From Prevotellaceae bacterium (GTDB lineage: Bacteria > Bacteroidota > Bacteroidia > Bacteroidales > UBA932): a stretch of DNA of 33,839 nucleotides. Positions within the stretch are counted from its first letter, which is position 1. Each line of letters starts with the position of its first letter. The stretch spans positions 1 through 33,839 of the forward strand of contig JAISDB010000147.1 in NCBI GenBank assembly GCA_031265155.1. The letters run 5' to 3'. Below, in pieces: positions 29,193-33,839 of the stretch. The notes beneath the pieces are model-generated. The model was given only the letters and a program-made list of their open reading frames with translations. It was not told where the DNA came from and searched no databases. Both the position numbers and the translations under genes were made by a program.

Positions 29193-30425
29193 TTATTCAT
29201 TTTCAGTGTAAAGTTTCACAATATTCAAAATCACTTCCGTAGCTTTTTCCATTGATTCCGCCGCGACAAATTCATATTTGCCGTGAAAATTATGTCCGCC
29301 TGCAAAAATATTAGGACACGGCAAGCCCATAAACGAAAGTCGAGCGCCATCCGTACCACCGCGAATCGGTCGAATAACAGGCTCTATATTTGCTAATTGC
29401 ATTGCCTTCACTGCGGTTTCAACAACATGATAATGCGGTTCTACCATTTCGCGCATGTTATAATACTGGTCTTTCAGTTCAAGCGTCAAAACATCTTTTC
29501 CATATCGTTTATTCAAAAAATCGACACATTCCCTAATCGTTTTTTTCTTATGTTCAAACTTTTTACGGCTATGGTCGCGAATAATATATTGCATTGAAGC
29601 CTGCTCTACGTTTCCACTGAAGTGCGTAATATGAAAAAAGCCTTCGTAATTGCAGGTAAATTCGGGACGTTCGCTTACCGGAAGCAATGAGTTAAGTTCC
29701 ATTGCAACGAGAATCGAATTAATCATTTTTCCTTTTGCGTATCCGGGATGAATGTTGTTTCCCTGAATTTTTATTTTTGCCGAAGCGGCGTTAAAGTTTT
29801 CATACTCCAATTCGCCGGGAGCGGCGCCATCCATAGTATAAGCGTAATCGGCTCCGAATTTTTTCACATCAAATTTATCAACTCCGCGACCAATTTCTTC
29901 GTCGGGAGTGAAACCTATTTTTATTGTGCCGTGTTTCAGTTCCGGATGTTTCATAATAAATTCGGCAGCTGTCATAATTTCGGCAATTCCGGCTTTATCG
30001 TCAGCGCCAAGAAGTGTTGTTCCATCGGTTGTTATAAGAGTTTTACCCTTAAAATCAGCCAGTTCGGGAAAATCTTTAATCAACAGGCTTATTTTTTTCT
30101 CTTTGTTGAGAATAATATCTTTTCCGTTGTAATTTTCTATTATTTGCGGCTTTATATCGGCTCCGCTCAAATCGGGAGCAGTGTCAACATGAGCAATAAA
30201 TCCGATTACGGGCGTTTTTTTCCTTATGTTTGAAAGAATTGTTGCCATTACATAACCATGTTCATCGAGAGCAGCATCTTTTATTCCCATTTCCTTCAGT
30301 TCTTTCACCAGCAGTTTCGACAGGTTCAGCTGTTTCAATGTGCTTGGCTGAGTGTTGCTGTTTTCGTCCGACTGAGTGTCTATTGCAACATAGCGTAAAA
30401 ATTTATTCAGTACCGTTTCTTTCAT
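29193..30425 (-). CDS. pepT: Peptidase T (tripeptide aminopeptidase)
   Basis: 410 residues, usual PepT length. M20 metal site: AHVDTAPD (His79, Asp81), TTDGTTLLGADDKAG (Asp142 bridging), TPDEEIGRG (Glu176/177 catalytic and ligand), DGAAPGELEYENFNAA, and the C-terminal RPIRGGTDGARLSFMGLPCPNIFAGGHNFHGKYE. Cytosolic zinc enzyme that removes the N-terminal residue of tripeptides. Own promoter found 28 bases upstream. Confidence 0.92.
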   Translation of the reverse strand: MKETVLNKFLRYVAIDTQSDENSNTQPSTLKQLNLSKLLVKELKEMGIKDAALDEHGYVMATILSNIRKKTPVIGFIAHVDTAPDLSGADIKPQIIENYNGKDIILNKEKKISLLIKDFPELADFKGKTLITTDGTTLLGADDKAGIAEIMTAAEFIMKHPELKHGTIKIGFTPDEEIGRGVDKFDVKKFGADYAYTMDGAAPGELEYENFNAASAKIKIQGNNIHPGYAKGKMINSILVAMELNSLLPVSERPEFTCNYEGFFHITHFSGNVEQASMQYIIRDHSRKKFEHKKKTIRECVDFLNKRYGKDVLTLELKDQYYNMREMVEPHYHVVETAVKAMQLANIEPVIRPIRGGTDGARLSFMGLPCPNIFAGGHNFHGKYEFVAAESMEKATEVILNIVKLYTENE

Positions 30426-30452
30426 CGCTTTTTATTTTAAAATTATGTTGCG

Positions 30453-30483
30453 CAAAATTACATGAAAATTTTAAAATTTCCAA
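30453..30483 (-). promoter_or_regulatory. pepT promoter
   Basis: On the - strand TTGG (complement of 30480-30483), 19-base spacer, TAATTTTG (complement of 30453-30460), 28 bases before the pepT ATG at 30425. Fits the Bacteroidetes consensus with one change in the -33 box. Confidence 0.6.
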
Positions 30484-30497
30484 GTATATGAAAATAA

Positions 30498-31244
30498 GGC
30501 ATTGCTAACTAAGTGTACATAAAGTATTATTTCGACAGTGCATTAGCAAAAGGATGGAAAATTTCAACATTTCTACTTTCTTTGAATAGCATTTTGCCTT
30601 TATTCGCATTCTTGCCAAAAAGTGTCTGAACAGGCTGTTATATCCCTCAACAGTAAATGTTTCCGCTTTCGTTTGGAGATGCTTTTCCTTCGGAATAATG
30701 CTCTCATATGCCTCCCAATAATCACTCGCCATATACTCCATTTCATGTTGTCTTATTGTTTCCCGGAACTTTTCTGCCGTTTGACTGCCTCTGTCGCCAA
30801 TAACGAAATTGATGGATCTTTTCCCGTAGCTGTCAACAGTAATCCATAGCCAACACCGGTTTTTTTTGATCCAATATACGAATGCATTTCATCAACTTCA
30901 ACCATTTCTATTTTCTGACTTTATGAATTAAACTCCTCTATTTCTTTACCATAACTGCGAACCCAATTTAAGATAGATACATTGCTTACTTCTAAAAATC
31001 TCCATGTGGAACGAAAACTCAAGCCTTTAAGATATAAATGCAATGCCTGTTTTTTCATGGACATTGGCTTGGCTGTTGACTTTAATTCTACAGAATAATT
31101 ACAACCGCAATCTTTTGCATTTATATCGCTGTTTCCCTTTGGTAAAGCCTGACTTTACTTTCTTTTCACTTAAACATTTCGGACAATGCATATCTCTATT
31201 ACTTTGCTTGCAAAGATACATTTGTATTATTAATTAGCAATGCC
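30498..31244 (-). mobile_element. Decayed IS1-family insertion sequence
   Basis: About 747 bp bounded by inverted repeats GGCATTGCTAACTAA (30498-30512) and TTAATTAGCAATGCC (31230-31244), 14 of 15 matching. Between them lies one degraded IS1-type transposase gene. No clear target duplication is visible (AAAATAA left, TATTTTT right), and the flanks belong to different genes, so a deletion next to the IS probably removed the rest of an integrase and neighbours. Confidence 0.8.
30505..31191 (-). pseudogene. IS1-family transposase, broken
   Basis: Translated with shifts it begins MHCPKCLSEKKVKSGFTKGK (zinc-finger N-terminus, Cys-x2-Cys), continues CGCNYSVELKSTAK, WVRSYGKEIEEFNS, then a stop (TAA) where Glu is expected, VEVDEMHSYIGSKK (first catalytic Asp), a shift in an A8 run, NRCWLWITVDSYGKRS, ASDYWEAYESI and the basic C-terminus EGYNSLFRHFLARMR. 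Lesions: an extra A in the AAAA run near 31110, the nonsense codon near 30922, and the A8 run near 30870. Not able to give active enzyme. Confidence 0.8.
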
Positions 31245-31428
31245 TATTTTTTTCAAGTGGTATGGAACTGAAATTTTTTTTGAGTTGGCTTTTGCTGTTT
31301 ATGTCTTTTTGAGATACATAAATTTCCGTAGGAATATATGCCCGTTTTCCGATATGTGTTATTTCAATGATTATTCTTGACGAGTCGTCTTTTTTAATCG
31401 TTCTGATAAAGGGTTTAATTGTTGCCAT
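31234..31428 (-). pseudogene. Tyrosine recombinase/integrase N-terminal fragment
   Basis: 64 codons from ATG 31428. MATIKPFIRTIKKDDSSRIIIEITHIGKRAYIPTEIYVSQKDINSKSQL is the arm-binding N-terminus common to Bacteroidetes element integrases. The reading frame runs into the IS1 repeat and stops there (last residues come from the IS). Catalytic domain is absent. A good promoter is upstream on the same strand (31460-31493), so it was once an expressed gene. Confidence 0.65.
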
Positions 31429-31459
31429 ATTTTACGTTACATGTTACACTTTTTCGCTG

Positions 31460-31493
31460 CAAATGTAGCAAAATTTGTTTATTTTGACACAAA
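31460..31493 (-). promoter_or_regulatory. Promoter of the truncated integrase
   Basis: On the - strand TTTG (complement of 31490-31493), 22-base spacer, TACATTTG (complement of 31460-31467), 32 bases before the integrase ATG. Spacer slightly longer than usual. Confidence 0.5.
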
Positions 31494-31555
31494 AGAGGGG
31501 AATATTTTTTGTTTAATACGTCTCTTAACTTCTTTATCTATATGGTTTTCAATAA

Positions 31556-31602
31556 GTCGGGGTGAAAAGACTCGAACTTTCGACCCCTTGCACCCCATGC
31601 AA
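31556..31602 (-). tRNA. 3' half of tRNA-Pro (GGG), probable attachment site remnant
   Basis: On the - strand: anticodon arm TTTGC-ATGGGGT-GCAAG (anticodon GGG), then GGGGTC, T arm GAAAG-TTCGAGT-CTTTT and acceptor CACCCCGA. No D arm or 5' acceptor strand follows upstream. Such 3'-half copies are left by tyrosine-recombinase elements that integrate in tRNA genes, and an integrase fragment lies 128 bases away. CCA is not encoded, as usual in this phylum. Confidence 0.65.
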
Positions 31603-31741
31603 AATAAAAACATTACTAATTCACTGATAATAACAATCTTATGAATTATTACAAATATTTACGTTGCATTTTAGTTGCATCTTCATTTAGAAAATGAATA
31701 ATTACTTTGACAAATGTAATAATTTTTTTTAGTCTCAAAAA

Positions 31742-31773
31742 TTTGTTTATTACATAAAAAAATTATTACTTTG
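31742..31773 (+). promoter_or_regulatory. Promoter of the Panacea toxin-antitoxin operon
   Basis: TTTG (31742-31745), 20-base spacer, TTACTTTG (31766-31773), 22 bases before ATG 31796. A near match to TAnnTTTG (second base T). The TTACTTTG word is also present at about 31691-31698 in the same upstream region. Confidence 0.5.
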
Positions 31774-31795
31774 CGATGTAAATAGAAAAAAACAA

Positions 31796-32365
31796 ATGGC
31801 TAATTATTCAAAAAATACGATTAACAAAATAGGTAATGCAATAGTCTATATTGCAAGCCGTGTTAATGATTTGAGTAAAACAAAACTTCTTAAACTGCTA
31901 TATAAAATTGAAAAACATTCAGTTGTCAAACATCAAACTCCATTTTTCGGAATAACGTTTTACGCATGGCAGTTTGGTCCCGTTGCGAAAGATATTTTTA
32001 TTGATTTGTCGAACGATGAACCTATACTATTCAGTGAGTTTATATCTACTGAACAAATAAATGATAATGTTTATATACAGCCCAAAACGAATTTTAATGA
32101 TGATGAATTTTCTGACAATGACATTAATATAATGGATGAAGTTATTGCAAAATACGGCAATAAAACCGCAAATGAAATATCAGAATCAACACATAAGGTA
32201 AACTCGGCATGGCATAACACAGCGGTTAAAAACAATTTATTAAAATTGTTTAGAGATAAAAAAATTAATCATTCGGAAGTTGAAATTGATTTATCGTATT
32301 ATTTGTCGGGTTGCGACAAAGAGCGATACCTCGAAACAAAAGAAATAATGCAAGTATTTGAATAA
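31796..32365 (+). CDS. Panacea-domain antitoxin (DUF4065)
   Basis: 189 residues. The N-terminal part INKIGNAIVYIASRVNDLSKTKLLKLLYKIEKHSVVKHQTPFFGITFYAWQFGPVAKDIFIDL contains the Panacea pattern of DUF4065/SocA-like proteins (L-x-K-T-K-L-L-K-L-L-Y then F-x-A-W-x-x-G-P-V). The rest is helical, ISESTHKVNSAWHNTAVKN. Panacea proteins neutralise many unrelated toxins as PanAT pairs. The toxin gene follows directly. Confidence 0.75.
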   Translation: MANYSKNTINKIGNAIVYIASRVNDLSKTKLLKLLYKIEKHSVVKHQTPFFGITFYAWQFGPVAKDIFIDLSNDEPILFSEFISTEQINDNVYIQPKTNFNDDEFSDNDINIMDEVIAKYGNKTANEISESTHKVNSAWHNTAVKNNLLKLFRDKKINHSEVEIDLSYYLSGCDKERYLETKEIMQVFE

Positions 32366-32378
32366 CAAAAATATTAAT

Positions 32379-32831
32379 ATGTACTCGCCCGGAAACATCC
32401 TATACTTTACACCTTTTTATTTTTCAAATGGCAATACCGCAAAAAACAAATATTTTATTGTTTTATCAGTTATTGAAGATGAAATAATTGTTGCAAGTTT
32501 GCCGACAAGTAAAGACCACGTTCCGAATTTTCTTACAAAAAAGCACGGTTGTATAAATGATGAACAATCCGGATTTAACTGTTATTATTTTGAGAAACAT
32601 AGAATTATATCCGAATGCAATACATTTTCTTTTCCGTTCGATACGTATGTATATGGCGAGCAGGCGGGTATAATGAGTAAAACGGCATTAGACATTATTT
32701 ATAGTGTCGAAGAAAACGATTATATTAAGTTGGGAAAATTATCAAATACAGAATTTACGGCATTAAAAAACTGCCTGGTAAATTCAAGCGCTGTAAAAAG
32801 AAAAATAAAGAAATATTTGAAAATAAACTGA
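32379..32831 (+). CDS. Toxin partner of the Panacea antitoxin, MazF/PemK-like
   Basis: 150 residues from ATG 32379; an in-frame TTG at 32358 overlapping the antitoxin stop would add 7. MYSPGNILYFTPFYFSNGNTAKNKYFIVLSVIEDEIIVASLPTSKDHVP has the SH3-type start of PemK/MazF proteins (G-x-I-x-Y-F then K-Y-F-I-V-L...S-L-P-T-S). The second half differs (FNCYYFEKHRII, FDTYVYGEQ). Position right behind the antitoxin supports a toxin. The enzyme activity (mRNA endonuclease) is inferred. Confidence 0.6.
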   Translation: MYSPGNILYFTPFYFSNGNTAKNKYFIVLSVIEDEIIVASLPTSKDHVPNFLTKKHGCINDEQSGFNCYYFEKHRIISECNTFSFPFDTYVYGEQAGIMSKTALDIIYSVEENDYIKLGKLSNTEFTALKNCLVNSSAVKRKIKKYLKIN

Positions 32832-32862
32832 CAAAAAATATTAACAGTAAAAAATACAAAAA

Positions 32863-33306
32863 ATGAAAAAACTATTTTACTTACTCACTTTGGCGGTTCT
32901 TATTACTGCCTGCGGTAAAGATGATGTTAGTATAAATACAAACCCAAAAGCTATTGTGGGTAATTGGAAATCTACGTATTATTATTTCGATGACAAAGAC
33001 AGTGAAATAGATATTCCAAACTATAATAAATATTCTTATCAAGAATCTATACGGTCTGAGTACCGTACATTTTTAGCAGATACCGCCTGCGGTCTTCTCG
33101 TTTGGGAAGACAGCGATAAAAAAAATATCTATTCCTATACAATAAATGGCGATAAGATAAAATCAACAGGCACTTGTGAAATTAACGACGATCATATATC
33201 ATTAGTAGTATCAAATATGAAGAAATGGGGTATAATTGATAACAAGTTAGTTATTGCTTGGACAACATACAATGTTACTGTTTATTTAGTCTTTGAAAAA
33301 TTATAA
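32863..33306 (+). CDS. Lipocalin-like lipoprotein
   Basis: 147 residues. Lipoprotein signal MKKLFYLLTLAVLITACGKD (lipobox ITAC, Cys 17). IVGNWKSTYYYF is the usual beginning of Bacteroidetes lipocalin-like proteins, followed by YSYTINGDKIKSTG and VYLVFEKL strands. Likely outer-membrane anchored. It lies 31 bases after the toxin stop and could share its transcript. A paralogue is on the opposite strand at 33496. Confidence 0.65.
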   Translation: MKKLFYLLTLAVLITACGKDDVSINTNPKAIVGNWKSTYYYFDDKDSEIDIPNYNKYSYQESIRSEYRTFLADTACGLLVWEDSDKKNIYSYTINGDKIKSTGTCEINDDHISLVVSNMKKWGIIDNKLVIAWTTYNVTVYLVFEKL

Positions 33307-33321
33307 ATTATTTCAAAAGTT

Positions 33322-33349
33322 AAAGGGCTGTCAAAAACAGCCCTTTTTT
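33322..33349 (+). terminator. Intrinsic terminator
   Basis: Stem AAAGGGCTGT (33322-33331) / ACAGCCCTTT (33337-33346), loop CAAAA, then T-run to 33349. Ends the TA/lipoprotein transcript. Confidence 0.85.
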
Positions 33350-33351
33350 AT

Positions 33352-33495
33352 TTACTTATATAGCTTATTAGGAAGCCGCTTATGCAGCAACTCCTGAATG
33401 TTATCGGGAGTATCGGGATGAGCAATGCACTTTACAGTCTGTTCGCTGTTTTCAATGCCGCCCTCTATGGAAACAGGGAAGCCTAACAATCTAAT
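33352..33495 (-). pseudogene. C-terminal remnant of an unidentified protein
   Basis: On the - strand, 48 codons between the lipoprotein stop (33496-33498) and a TAA at 33352-33354 read GFPVSIEGGIENSEQ, then TVKCIAHPDTPDNIQELL, then HKRLPNKLYK. This looks like a coding C-terminus (balanced codons, no low-complexity sequence) but has no start and no clear family. Probably the tail of a gene truncated when the island formed. Low confidence. Confidence 0.3.
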
Positions 33496-33839
33496 TTAAG
33501 ATTTGCGCTTGTAAAAAGCATAAATAGCGACATTATATGTATGTCCAACATACACAGTAATTAAACTACCTAAAATTAATTTTCCATTTTTAAATTTATA
33601 TTTAATTGGATAACCGAATACTAAATGACCCATAGAGATGTCTGAAATGTTTTTTTCGCAAGGCTCGGAAATATTAATATTATCTCCATTGATTTTATAA
33701 GTATGAATACTATAATCAGCATCGGTATATTTTTCTGTTAATCCACATTCGTTTAAATCTGCAAAAATAAAAGTATGTAAATTTTGGACATCAATTTTTG
33801 TGTATTGCTCTGCATTATCTATGTCTATCTGCTGATTGG
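33496..33839 (-). CDS. Lipocalin-like protein, N-terminus outside the window
   Basis: The frame is open from the right edge to TAA 33496-33498 (114 codons). It resembles the + strand lipoprotein at 32863: an IDIDNAEQYTKIDV start, HTFIFADLNECGL, HTYKINGDNINISEPCE and a final strand run GKLILGSLITVYVGHTYNVAIYAFY. So the two are convergent paralogues separated by a terminator. The signal peptide should lie beyond 33839. Confidence 0.6.
   Translation of the reverse strand, partial: NQQIDIDNAEQYTKIDVQNLHTFIFADLNECGLTEKYTDADYSIHTYKINGDNINISEPCEKNISDISMGHLVFGYPIKYKFKNGKLILGSLITVYVGHTYNVAIYAFYKRKS

Noticed and set aside
31441..31644. 67-residue open frame on + strand
   Set aside because: It runs through the tRNA-Pro half and the integrase promoter; codon content is not protein-like.
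1..33839. CRISPR array
   Set aside because: No regularly spaced repeats with unique spacers; the repeats seen are short AT-rich spacers or transposase-type sites.

Overview
The window looks like a Bacteroidetes (probably Bacteroidales) chromosome. The promoters have the form TTTG - about 20 nt - TAnnTTTG, ribosome-binding sites are weak, there are BACON-type and septoil-knot (DUF6150) proteins, and the host genes pyrF, mqnC and pepT fit. About 80% of the window (1 to roughly 26.77 kb) is the larger part of a Mu-like transposable prophage with a contractile tail. The left end of the prophage (repressor, transposase) lies before base 1.

Layout of the prophage. (a) 1-2451, + strand: the end of the early region, made of small genes, an ASCH-like protein and a DUF3164 protein. 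(b) 8737-2497, - strand: packaging and head genes in the order small terminase, large terminase, Mu gp36-like, DUF935 portal, MuF head-morphogenesis protein carrying a CdiA-CT-like tRNase toxin, virion morphogenesis (gpG-like) and a tail-terminator-like protein. The early and head arms converge on a terminator at 2468-2491. (c) 8869-24953, + strand: protease/scaffold, major capsid, tail sheath, tail tube, tail chaperone with a classic A AAA AAG frameshift, tape measure, baseplate (hub, spike, gp25, LysM, J, I-like), a lysis block (DUF5675, membrane coiled coil, u-spanin-like lipoprotein), tail fibre genes and a zincin-like protein. (d) 24954-26664: a strongly structured leader, then a Mom-family DNA modification gene and a frameshifted Dam-type methylase, the same position mom holds in phage Mu. 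The probable phage right end (two 15-bp repeats with a 22-bp period) follows at 26714-26771.

Host segment, 26.77-30.43 kb: a rod-like 6S-type RNA candidate, then pyrF, mqnC and pepT, all on the - strand.

Remnant island, 30.5-33.84 kb: a decayed IS1-family element, an integrase cut off by that IS, the 3' half of a tRNA-Pro (old attachment site), a Panacea-antitoxin / MazF-PemK-like toxin pair, and two convergent, related lipocalin-like lipoproteins.

Most interesting points: the MuF toxin has no immunity gene behind it, and the slot instead holds a well-formed small-RNA gene on the opposite strand (3541-3650). A hairpin-pseudoknot leader precedes the mom-dam pair. The portal and MuF frames are joined without a start codon. 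Several single-base lesions (MuF, dam, IS1) suggest decay or assembly error.
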